A stretch of 16,182 nt of DNA from Sphaerochaeta sp. Lineage in GTDB: Bacteria > Spirochaetota > Spirochaetia > Sphaerochaetales > Sphaerochaetaceae. A model generated the notes under the pieces. That model ran no database searches. It was given only the letters and a program-made list of their open reading frames with translations, and was not told the origin of the DNA. Within the stretch, counting starts at the first letter, position 1, and each line of letters opens with the position of its first letter. The translations under genes and the position numbers were made by a program. The stretch is from contig JALOBD010000035.1 in the NCBI GenBank assembly GCA_023228445.1, positions 1 through 16,182 on the forward strand, given 5' to 3'. Of the stretch, positions 1 through 6,372 are shown one piece after another.

Positions 1-125
1 GTCAAAAAGTACGGTACGAAGATTGACAGCAGCAAGAACAAGACGATAAAGATGACAAGCATTCCCGAATCTTCCCAAATTGCCTTCAAGCTCCCCGACA
101 GTGAGCGCCCTCGTGGTTGTATCAT
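1..125 (-). CDS. araH: Sugar ABC transporter permease, AraH/RbsC type (N-terminal fragment)
   Basis: Inner-membrane permease of a CUT2-type sugar ABC transporter; only about the first 41 residues lie in the window. The frame reads MIQPRGRSLSG, then a short amphipathic stretch with IWEDSGMLV, then a hydrophobic run (VIFIVLFLLLSIFVPYFL). This is the typical start and first membrane helix of AraH/RbsC proteins, where a GMLV...IFVPNF pattern is usual. The ATG at 125 has a good GAGGAG ribosome-binding site just upstream on the minus strand. It lies 41 nt behind the AraG-like ATPase gene and is surely in the same operon. The AraH rather than RbsC assignment rests on the neighbouring AraG-like and AraF-like genes as much as on this fragment. 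The gene continues beyond the left edge of the window. Confidence 0.85.
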   Translation of the reverse strand, partial: MIQPRGRSLSGSLKAIWEDSGMLVIFIVLFLLLSIFVPYFL

Positions 126-166
126 ACTGAAACTCCTCTTTTTCCGTTCTCTTCGTGGTCAGTGGC

Positions 167-1681
167 TCAAGCCAGCTGCTGTTCCTTATGCTTGGTCGGA
201 AGGGCCAAGTTCATGATCTGCTCTTTATCGAATTCGTCACGCTGGAGTATATCAACAATCCTGCCTTCCCGCATGACTGCCAGGCGATCGCAGATTCCCA
301 TGATCTCAGGCAGGTCACTGGAGACACAGATGATCGAGATACCTGCCTCGGCCATCTGGTACATCAGGTTGTAGAACTCATTCTTGGTGCCGACATCGAT
401 GCCTCGCGTCGGCTCGTCCATGATCAGCACGGAGAGCTTGTCCCCCAACCACCGTGCCAAAATCGTCTTTTGCTGGTTCCCCCCTGAGAGGTTTTGGATG
501 ATCTGGTGACGGCTCGGGCTCTTGATGGAGAGCTTCTGCATGAACGACTCGGCATTCTGCCGCTCCCACTGCTGATCGAGGAAGAAGTTGCACTTCAGGT
601 TGTTGCGCCTGCTTGAGATGTTGATGTTCTCCTCGACGCTCCGCACCGGGATGATCCCCTCATCCTTGCGGTCCTCCGGCAAGAATGCGACTCCCCGCCT
701 GATCGAGTCCCCGGGTTTCTTGATCTGTACCTCCTCCCCGTTGAGCCTGACCGTCCCCTCCAGCTGCTTCGTCGCCCCGTAGATGCCCTTCATCAACTCG
801 GTTCTCCCTGCACCGACGAGGCCGAAGAAGCCCAGGATCTCTCCCTTGCGGAGGGAGAAGGAGATGGGTGTTGCAAGGCCGGTACAGAGGAAATCCTCGA
901 CGGAGAGGACGGCCTCCTCTTCGATGGGGCGGGATTGGTAGTTGTAGATATCGCTGATATCTCGGCCGACCATCCGATTGACCAGCACATCGTGGGTGAG
1001 TGTTTCCATGTCGGTGAACTTCTCGACGAACTTGCCATCACGAAAGACAATCACATCGTCGCACAGCTCAAAGACCTCCTCAAGGCGGTGGGAGACGTAG
1101 ATGACCGTCTTGCCCTGCTCCCTGAGCGTCCTGATAATCCTGAAGAGGTTGGTGATCTCCTTTTGGGAGAGCGAGCTGGTCGGCTCATCGAAGGCGATGA
1201 TACTGGCGTTGTACAGCAGGGCTTTGGCGATTTCGATCATCTGACGTTGGGCGATCGGGAGGGTCTTGATCTTCACGTGCGGATCGATGTTCTCCATGAT
1301 GTATTCAAGGTGTTTGGTCGCTGTGGCATAGAGTGCTGTAAAATCGATCAACCCCGACTTCTTCTTTGGGTAGTGGCCGAGCATCATGTTCTCTGCAACG
1401 GTCATCTCAGGGACCAGGTTCAGTTCCTGGTAGATGACGGCGATGCCGGCATTGAGGGCATCGCTTGTCGATTTGAACGCATGTGTCTGCCCATTGATCG
1501 TGATGACCCCCTCGTCCGGGGTGTACGCTCCGCTGAGAATTTTCAGCAACGTTGACTTGCCAGCGCCATTCTCTCCGACAAGCCCCCCGACCGTCCCCCC
1601 CTTGAAGGTTACATGGATCGAGTCGAGCGCCTTGACTCCGGGAAACGATTTGGATATTCCGGTCAGTTCGAGTCTGTTCAT
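167..1681 (-). CDS. araG: Sugar ABC transporter ATP-binding protein, AraG-like (two fused ATPase domains)
   Basis: Cytoplasmic ATPase that powers CUT2-type sugar import; 504 residues, the usual family length. Domain 1 has Walker A GENGAGKST (residues 36-44), Q-loop Q85, the atypical signature LPIAQRQ (141-147), Walker B with DEP (165-167) and H-loop H198. Domain 2 has the degenerate P-loop GLVGAGRTE (287-295), LSGGNQQK (398-405) and MDEPTRGID (421-429). This asymmetric pattern is normal for RbsA/MglA/AraG. Stretches such as YQELNLVPEMTVAEN, PEDRK.EGIIPV and SSDLPE match remembered E. coli AraG closely, so arabinose or galactose-type sugars are likely substrates. It starts at 1681 with GGAAG upstream on the minus strand. 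It is first in the araG-araH operon, reads divergently from the response regulator and is preceded by a strong sigma54-type promoter. Confidence 0.93.
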   Translation of the reverse strand: MNRLELTGISKSFPGVKALDSIHVTFKGGTVGGLVGENGAGKSTLLKILSGAYTPDEGVITINGQTHAFKSTSDALNAGIAVIYQELNLVPEMTVAENMMLGHYPKKKSGLIDFTALYATATKHLEYIMENIDPHVKIKTLPIAQRQMIEIAKALLYNASIIAFDEPTSSLSQKEITNLFRIIRTLREQGKTVIYVSHRLEEVFELCDDVIVFRDGKFVEKFTDMETLTHDVLVNRMVGRDISDIYNYQSRPIEEEAVLSVEDFLCTGLATPISFSLRKGEILGFFGLVGAGRTELMKGIYGATKQLEGTVRLNGEEVQIKKPGDSIRRGVAFLPEDRKDEGIIPVRSVEENINISSRRNNLKCNFFLDQQWERQNAESFMQKLSIKSPSRHQIIQNLSGGNQQKTILARWLGDKLSVLIMDEPTRGIDVGTKNEFYNLMYQMAEAGISIICVSSDLPEIMGICDRLAVMREGRIVDILQRDEFDKEQIMNLALPTKHKEQQLA

Positions 1682-1733
1682 GCTTTCTTCGTTACTTCCT
1701 TTGTATCGTTGTCACATCGCCTGTCCATTTCAC

Positions 1734-1751
1734 TGCAATTTGCATGCCAAA
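1734..1751 (-). promoter_or_regulatory. Sigma54 (-24/-12) promoter of araG-araH
   Basis: Read on the minus strand this is TTTGGCATGCAAATTGCA. It fits the RpoN consensus TTGGCACG-N4-TTGCA, with GG and GC separated by exactly 10 nt (GG at 1748-1747, GC at 1736-1735). Expected transcription start is near 1723, leaving a leader of about 40 nt before the araG ATG at 1681. The neighbouring sigma54 activator gene supports function. No start site has been mapped, so this is a strong motif-based prediction. Confidence 0.85.
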
Positions 1752-1804
1752 CGTCCCAAGGGGCACAAGCACCAATTCCGGCGGTAAATCACCCGATTCA
1801 AACC

Positions 1805-1858
1805 CCAAGGTGGATGTTGTTACCCAACACCCACCCTTGGTTGGGTAGCGAGGGTAAC
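1805..1858. promoter_or_regulatory. Repeat cluster, candidate upstream activator sites (GYTACCC boxes) and hairpin
   Basis: Three copies of a TACCC-centred box lie here: GTTACCCAACAC at 1819-1830 (plus strand), GCTACCCAACC at 1849-1839 (minus strand) and GTTACCC at 1858-1852 (minus strand). The first pairs with the second as an 8-bp perfect inverted repeat (1821-1828 with 1840-1847). Its GTTACCC also pairs with GGGTAAC at 1852-1858. The segment can in addition fold as a longer imperfect hairpin over 1805-1840 (about 14 pairs with one bulge and one mismatch). The boxes sit about 75-110 bp upstream of the araG sigma54 promoter, a normal distance for an enhancer. Similar boxes occur before araF. 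Binding by the adjacent response regulator is an inference. Confidence 0.6.
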
Positions 1859-1885
1859 ACTGCCCTCCGTCAAGGAGAAGAAAAA

Positions 1886-1921
1886 ATGTACCGTTGTAAT
1901 TTCGTCCCGCCTCCCCTATGA
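1886..1921 (+). CDS. 11-residue leader peptide ORF (MYRCNFVPPPL) coupled to the response regulator
   Basis: A short ORF with an excellent ribosome-binding site (AAGGAGA at 1872-1878, 7 nt before the ATG at 1886). It encodes MYRCNFVPPPL and ends in TGA, which overlaps the response-regulator ATG at 1918 as ATGA. The regulator start itself has no Shine-Dalgarno sequence; the bases before it are pyrimidine-rich. The simplest reading is translational coupling. The Pro-Pro-Pro codons lie just before the stop, a context known to slow ribosomes when elongation factor P is limiting, so the leader could set regulator expression. It is too short for homology evidence, and an alternative is that the SD-ATG pairing is fortuitous. 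Confidence 0.5.
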   Translation: MYRCNFVPPPL

Positions 1922-3267
1922 TTGATACTACCATGAACGCGAAGGTTCTCCTCATCGATGATGAACATGAGTACTGCGTCTCACTGAAAAAGCTCCTCGT
2001 GGCACACGATATTATCTGTGACTACTGCCTCGACCCCTTCGATGCGCTCAATTTGATCAAGCGCGAGGCGTACACCCTGTACATCAGCGATCTCAAGATG
2101 CCCAAGATGAGTGGCATCGATCTCTTGCAACGGATCCGCGACATCGACCCCGGGGCCCCGATCATCATGATCAGCGGCTTCGCCTCGACCGACAGCGTCG
2201 TGGAGGCAATGCGCTGCGGTGCATTGAACTTCTATGAGAAGCCGATCCCCTTCTCTAAGCTGCTCTCCGAGATCAAGAAGATCCACGAGAGGCGGGAGCT
2301 CTACACGACAGGGGACAAGACCGATGCCGGCAAGGCGGGCACCATCATCACCGTCAACGAGCAGATGCACCGACTCATTCACATCGCCCGCAAAGCCGCC
2401 ATGTCCGATGCACCGGTCATTGTCCACGGCAAGAGCGGGACGGGCAAGGAGCTCTTCTCCTCCATCATCCATGAGTGCAGCCCACGGCGGGAAGGACCCT
2501 TCATCAAGATGAACTGTGCCGCAATTCCTGAGAGCCTCTTGGAGAGCGAGCTCTTCGGCTACGACCAAGGGGCATTCACCGATGCAAAACGGGACCAGAA
2601 GGGGAAGTTCGAAGTAGCCGATGGCGGCACGATGTTCCTCGATGAGATTGGGGACATGAGCCTGGCTACCCAAGCCAAGCTCTTGCGGGTCCTCCAGGAG
2701 GGTGAGTTCGAACGCCTCGGCTCTCGCAAGACCCGCATGGCCAATGTCCGGTTTGTTGCGGCGACCAACCAGGACCTTCAGCTGAAGATCCAGGAGGGGA
2801 CCTTCCGCGAGGACCTGTTCTTCCGCCTCAGTGTCATCCAGATCGAGATCCCGTCGCTCAGTGAACGCCCCGACGACATCATCCCCATCGCCCGCTACTA
2901 CCTGGAGACGTTCAACCACAAATACCACAAGACGATCACCGGGTTCAGTGAGCAGGTGACCAATATGTTGTTGGTCCACGACTGGCCGGGCAACGTGAGA
3001 GAGCTGCGCAACTGCATCGAGCGCGCAGTCATTTTCTGCGAAGGGGACGTCATCTCCCTGGCTGATATGCCCACCCACTACCTCAAGGAGTTCAGTGGTA
3101 ATGTCGATACCTCGACGCTGCAGTCCTTCTATGACAGCGTAAGCCGTGAGATTATCCTCAACGCCCTGGAGAAGGTACAAGGGAGCAGGACGAAGGCCGC
3201 CGAGATCCTGAACATCTCTCGAAAGACCCTGTACCTTCGCATGAAGAAGCTCGGGATACACGTATGA
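1918..3267 (+). CDS. Sigma54-dependent response regulator (NtrC family)
   Basis: Cytoplasmic transcription activator of 449 residues. The receiver domain (about 8-125) has acidic pair D14/D15, phospho-acceptor D58 in SDLKMP and K108 in EKP. The AAA+ domain (about 143-370) has Walker A GKSGTGKE (171-178), the sigma54-contact loop GAFTDA (218-223) and Walker B GGTMFLDEIG (236-245), with R-finger region FREDLFFRL and WPGNVRELRN further on. A Fis-type helix-turn-helix ends the protein (about 405-447, TKAAEILNISRKTLYLRMKKL). All activator motifs look intact. The start at 1918 overlaps an upstream leader ORF; M6 at 1933 is an alternative and neither has its own SD. It overlaps the kinase gene by ATGA, so the kinase is its evident partner. 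Two sigma54 promoters flanking the pair (before araG and araF) are the likely targets. Confidence 0.95.
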   Translation: MIDTTMNAKVLLIDDEHEYCVSLKKLLVAHDIICDYCLDPFDALNLIKREAYTLYISDLKMPKMSGIDLLQRIRDIDPGAPIIMISGFASTDSVVEAMRCGALNFYEKPIPFSKLLSEIKKIHERRELYTTGDKTDAGKAGTIITVNEQMHRLIHIARKAAMSDAPVIVHGKSGTGKELFSSIIHECSPRREGPFIKMNCAAIPESLLESELFGYDQGAFTDAKRDQKGKFEVADGGTMFLDEIGDMSLATQAKLLRVLQEGEFERLGSRKTRMANVRFVAATNQDLQLKIQEGTFREDLFFRLSVIQIEIPSLSERPDDIIPIARYYLETFNHKYHKTITGFSEQVTNMLLVHDWPGNVRELRNCIERAVIFCEGDVISLADMPTHYLKEFSGNVDTSTLQSFYDSVSREIILNALEKVQGSRTKAAEILNISRKTLYLRMKKLGIHV

Positions 3268-5084
3268 GCCGCAAGAAGGTGTTGCTGAGGCTCGAGGACA
3301 TCCGCCACACCTACGGACACACGGTTGCGCTGAACTCCGTGGATTTCAACCTCTTCGAAGGCGAGATCCATGCCATCGCCGGCGACCACCGCTCCGGCAA
3401 GACGACGGTGGGCAAGATCATCGCCGGCTCGGAGCGCAAACAAGAGGGTCGGATCTGGTTCGATGGCAAGGAGTTGAACAACCTTACCATCCAAAAGGCA
3501 CTGCAGCTGGGCATCGGCATGGTCTACCAGGTGCAAAAGAACCTCGTCCCCTCGATGAATGCGGTAGAGAACATGTTCTGTGGAAATCATCGACAGTTCC
3601 TCATCACCAAACGGTACCGCCAGCAGATGGAGGTCTCCTGCCTGGCCCTGTTGGAGAAGTTCAACCTCTCCCTTCCCCTCGACACCCCGCTCTACAAACT
3701 CGAAGAGCGCGACCGGCAGATCATCAACATCTGCCATGCCCTTGCACGCAAGCCCCGCATCCTGATCCTGGATGACATCAACAGCTCCCTGCTGCCCAGC
3801 GAGATGGACCGGGTCTTCCAACTGCTCCTCCAGGAGAAGGCCCAGGGCACGTCGATCATCTACATCACCGGCAGCCTCAACGAGGTCTTCAAGATCGCCG
3901 ACCGGGTGACCATCCTGCAGGACGGCTACCGCAAGGGCACCGAGAGTGTGGTGGCCCTCGACCCGGCCCGGCTGGTCTCCCTTGCCTACACATCCACATC
4001 CAGCGATGGGCCGAACATCGATGCAAGCTCGCTGCTCAACGCCTACCAAGAGGCGATGATCGATGATTTGCCAATCGGGGAGATGATCGTCAACCTCAAA
4101 GGGGAGGCGGTGTTCATCAACCAACAGGCGAAGAAACTCCTGCAACACATCCCTGAGCTCTACCGGAACAAACCCCTGGCGCAACTGCTGAACTTCCTCC
4201 CCAAAAGCGCCTATGACGAGCTCATCGGCCTCTTGAAGGGGGAGCAGGGGGGTGACCTCGACTCAGTCAAGATCGGAGAGATCATCGTCAAATTCACCTT
4301 CTCGCCGATCATCGAGCAGAACGGCGAGCGGATCGGGATGAATGTCTTCATTGAGGATATGAGCTTTGCCTACCAGACGCGGGAGTACCTGATGCAGGCG
4401 AACAAGAATGCCAGCGTCGCAGCGCTGGCTGCCGGAGTCGCCCATGAGATAAAGAACCCGCTTGCCATCATACAGAACTACGTCGACCTGATGCGCCTCT
4501 GCCCGCTTGACGATGAGGGGACGACCAATGTCGACCATATCGAGCGGGAGCTCACCCGGATCTCCGAGATCATCTCCAACCTCCTCTCATTCTCCCGGAT
4601 GAATCGCCTTGCCGTCCTTCCCCTCTCCTTGGAGAAAATCCTCGACGAAGTCCTGATGCTCCTCGGTCACCGCCTCAGCCAGAAGAACGTGCACATCAGG
4701 CAGAAGTTCAAGCAGATCTCGCTGGTCAGCGGGGATGAGAACAAGCTCAAGCAACTCTTCATCAACTTGATCATGAACGCGTGGGAGGCGGTTCTCGAGG
4801 ATGGCTTGATCGAATTGGAGCTGGCTGAGGACTTTGCCAACAAGACCGTCTCGGTCATCGTCAGGGATGACGGGTGTGGTATCCTCAACCAGGACCGCGA
4901 TAAAATCTTCTTCCCCTTCTATACCACGAAAATGGCACGGACAAACATCGGCCTCGGTCTGTCCATCTGCCAGAACATCGTTGAGCAACACACCGGGGTC
5001 ATGAAATTCTCCAGCAACCAGGGGCGCGGCACCACCTTTGTCGTCACGCTGCCAGCGCTGGGGCGAGATGTTGCCGAGGTGTGA
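3264..5084 (+). CDS. Histidine kinase with N-terminal degenerate sugar-ABC ATPase domain and PAS-like segment
   Basis: Soluble protein of 606 residues with no membrane segment. Residues 1-235 resemble the first ATPase domain of RbsA/AraG, with Walker A GDHRSGKTT (40-48), Q-loop YQVQKNLVPSMNAVEN (Q89) and Walker B ILILDD (166-171). The catalytic Glu position is Asp (D171), the H-loop His position is Gly (G203, YITGSL) and the signature is LEERDRQ, so ATP may bind but turnover should be poor. Residues about 262-365 look PAS-like (LPIGEMIVNLKGEAVFIN). The kinase core is complete: H-box AHEIKNPL with H394, N-box NLIMNAWEA (N505), DDGCGI (535-540), FFPFYTTK (549-556) and GLGL (563-566). It is coupled to the response regulator by a 4-nt overlap. 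The likely role is a cytosolic sensor phosphorylating that regulator; that its ABC domain senses the transporter is my inference. I know of no described family with this architecture. Confidence 0.93.
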   Translation: MSRKKVLLRLEDIRHTYGHTVALNSVDFNLFEGEIHAIAGDHRSGKTTVGKIIAGSERKQEGRIWFDGKELNNLTIQKALQLGIGMVYQVQKNLVPSMNAVENMFCGNHRQFLITKRYRQQMEVSCLALLEKFNLSLPLDTPLYKLEERDRQIINICHALARKPRILILDDINSSLLPSEMDRVFQLLLQEKAQGTSIIYITGSLNEVFKIADRVTILQDGYRKGTESVVALDPARLVSLAYTSTSSDGPNIDASSLLNAYQEAMIDDLPIGEMIVNLKGEAVFINQQAKKLLQHIPELYRNKPLAQLLNFLPKSAYDELIGLLKGEQGGDLDSVKIGEIIVKFTFSPIIEQNGERIGMNVFIEDMSFAYQTREYLMQANKNASVAALAAGVAHEIKNPLAIIQNYVDLMRLCPLDDEGTTNVDHIERELTRISEIISNLLSFSRMNRLAVLPLSLEKILDEVLMLLGHRLSQKNVHIRQKFKQISLVSGDENKLKQLFINLIMNAWEAVLEDGLIELELAEDFANKTVSVIVRDDGCGILNQDRDKIFFPFYTTKMARTNIGLGLSICQNIVEQHTGVMKFSSNQGRGTTFVVTLPALGRDVAEV

Positions 5085-5090
5085 AATATA

Positions 5091-5130
5091 GTACCCACAC
5101 CCGTGAGAAACTGTGCAACTTGCTACCCAG
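5091..5130 (+). promoter_or_regulatory. Candidate activator boxes upstream of araF
   Basis: GTACCCACACC (5091-5101) and GCTACCCAG (5122-5130) repeat the TACCC core seen before araG, 32 bp apart in the same orientation (about three helical turns). They lie roughly 45-80 bp upstream of the -24 element at 5172. Their presence at both sigma54 promoters suggests sites for the same regulator. The boxes are short, so chance resemblance remains possible. Confidence 0.5.
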
Positions 5131-5151
5131 AGACTTCCCGAAACAATGCAA

Positions 5152-5202
5152 ATACCACCAAAGAGCAGGTTGGTATGATTCTTGCAGACCCATTGGTGGT
5201 AT
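5152..5202. repeat. 10-bp perfect inverted repeat flanking the araF sigma54 promoter
   Basis: ATACCACCAA (5152-5161) and TTGGTGGTAT (5193-5202) are perfect reverse complements, with the whole -24/-12 promoter (5170-5186) inside the 31-nt spacer. The predicted start of transcription falls in the right arm, so the repeat would act in DNA rather than in the RNA. It may be a two-site operator for a second regulator. No repressor gene is adjacent. Confidence 0.55.
5170..5186 (+). promoter_or_regulatory. Sigma54 (-24/-12) promoter of araF
   Basis: TTGGTATGATTCTTGCA matches the RpoN consensus, with GG (5172-5173) and GC (5184-5185) exactly 10 nt apart. The start of transcription is expected near 5197, giving a leader of about 77 nt to the araF ATG. 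Two TACCC boxes upstream and the sigma54 activator gene nearby fit. Prediction only. Confidence 0.85.
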
Positions 5203-5273
5203 ACCGCGTAACAGTGCATCGAAGAGGTAGCGTTGCCTACCGGATGGACAAACCAATGACAAGAGGGGTTAGT

Positions 5274-6275
5274 ATGAAAAAGATTGTTGTATTGCTGATG
5301 GTTCTCCTGCTCATGGGAGGGATTGCCTTTTCCCAGGCCTCACAGGAGAAAGCCAAGGACCAGCCGGTCAAGATTGGATTCTTGGTGAAGATGGCCGAGA
5401 ACTCTTGGTTCCAGGACGAGTGGAAGTTCGCACAGATGGCTGCTGACGAGTATGGCTTCGAGCTCATCAAGATCAGCACCCCCGATGGAGAGAAGGTCCT
5501 CTCTGCCATCGACAACCTCGCTGCCCAGAAGGCACAGGGCTTCATCATCTGCACACCGGACGTCAAGCTCGGCCCGTCGATCAAGATGAAGGCTGACCAG
5601 AACGGCTTGAAGGTGATGAGCGTCGACGATCGGTTCGTCGGACCGGACGGCAAACCAATGGAGAATGTCCACCACATGGGGATCTCCGCCTACCAGATCG
5701 GTCGCCAAGTTGGTGAGACGATCATGCTTGAAGCTCGCAAACGCGGCTGGGATCTCAACAAGACCGGAGTGGCCTGCTTGACCTACGACACGTTGCCGAC
5801 GAGCAAGGAACGCACCGATGGTGCGACCGACAAGATCATTGAGATGGGATTTCCAAAAGAGCGTGTCTACAAGGGACCGACAAAGACCGACTCGACAATG
5901 GAGGGAGGCTTTGATGCCACCAATATCCTCGTTGCTGCCCACCCCGATGTGAACTATTGGTTCGTCTACTCGCTCTGCGATGACACGACCATCGGTGGTG
6001 TCAGGGCCCTCGAGGGCAACGGCATCAAGTCCGAGAATATCATCGGAGTTGGCATCAACGGCAACGAGCTTGCCATCAGCGAGCTGGAGAAGCCGGTCAC
6101 CGGGTTCCACGCCACCGTCCTGCTCGCCGCCAAACGCCATGGCTACGAGACTGCGGAGAACATGTACAAGTGGATCGCCCAGGGGATCGAACCCCCGCTC
6201 TTGATCGAGACCAGTGGTGTCGTCATGTACCGTGACAACTACAAGGACGTCCTGGTGGAGATGGGGCTGCGCTAA
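5274..6275 (+). CDS. araF: Periplasmic sugar-binding protein, AraF-like
   Basis: Solute receptor of the ABC transporter, 333 residues with a signal peptide (MKKIVVLLMVLLLMGGIAFS, no lipobox Cys). Segments such as KIGFLVK, SWFQDEWKFA, PDGEKVLSAID, ICTPD.KLG, VDD.F, GFDA.N and IIGVGINGNE follow remembered E. coli AraF over the whole length. Of the sugar-contact residues of that protein I find K39, D118/D119, R180 and N262 conserved, but Glu14 is replaced by N43 and Asn205 by C235. The family is clear while the exact sugar is not; arabinose, galactose, fucose or a relative are candidates. The start at 5274 is chosen because GAGGGG (5263-5268) lies at the right distance and the signal peptide begins there. 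It is separated from araG-araH by the two-component genes and has its own sigma54 promoter. Confidence 0.92.
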   Translation: MKKIVVLLMVLLLMGGIAFSQASQEKAKDQPVKIGFLVKMAENSWFQDEWKFAQMAADEYGFELIKISTPDGEKVLSAIDNLAAQKAQGFIICTPDVKLGPSIKMKADQNGLKVMSVDDRFVGPDGKPMENVHHMGISAYQIGRQVGETIMLEARKRGWDLNKTGVACLTYDTLPTSKERTDGATDKIIEMGFPKERVYKGPTKTDSTMEGGFDATNILVAAHPDVNYWFVYSLCDDTTIGGVRALEGNGIKSENIIGVGINGNELAISELEKPVTGFHATVLLAAKRHGYETAENMYKWIAQGIEPPLLIETSGVVMYRDNYKDVLVEMGLR

Positions 6276-6315
6276 ATGCGATGAGCCGGCGATCCCGAGT
6301 ATAACTGAATCGATG

Positions 6316-6367
6316 GGGGATGGATTGTAGTGCGTGCACCGGTCCATCCCCTGTTCAACAACAGGGG
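6316..6367 (+). promoter_or_regulatory. Two mutually exclusive hairpins between araF and the SDR gene; one covers the SDR ribosome-binding site
   Basis: Hairpin A pairs GGGGATGGA (6316-6324) with TCCATCCCC (6343-6351), 9 perfect pairs around an 18-nt loop. Hairpin B pairs CCCCTGTT (6348-6355) with AACAGGGG (6360-6367), 8 perfect pairs around a CAAC loop. They share CCCC at 6348-6351, so only one can form fully. Hairpin B buries the G-run that serves as Shine-Dalgarno for the SDR ATG at 6373; hairpin A frees it. This could tune SDR and dgoD translation relative to araF, or A could simply protect the araF mRNA end. Confidence 0.6.
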
Positions 6368-6372
6368 GAAGA

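Noticed and set aside
1981..3261. A 426-codon open frame on the minus strand opposite the response regulator
   Set aside because: It mirrors the codon bias of a clear NtrC-family gene; the translation has no recognisable domain and no ribosome-binding site.
3129..4184. A 351-codon minus-strand open frame across the regulator-kinase overlap
   Set aside because: Both sense genes have intact family motifs throughout; the antisense product is low-complexity in Asp, Val, Leu and has no family features.
5226..5241. Inverted repeat GGTAG-N6-CTACC in the araF leader, initially considered another activator box
   Set aside because: It lies downstream of the transcription start and lacks the CCC of the TACCC core; too short to claim as a regulatory hairpin.
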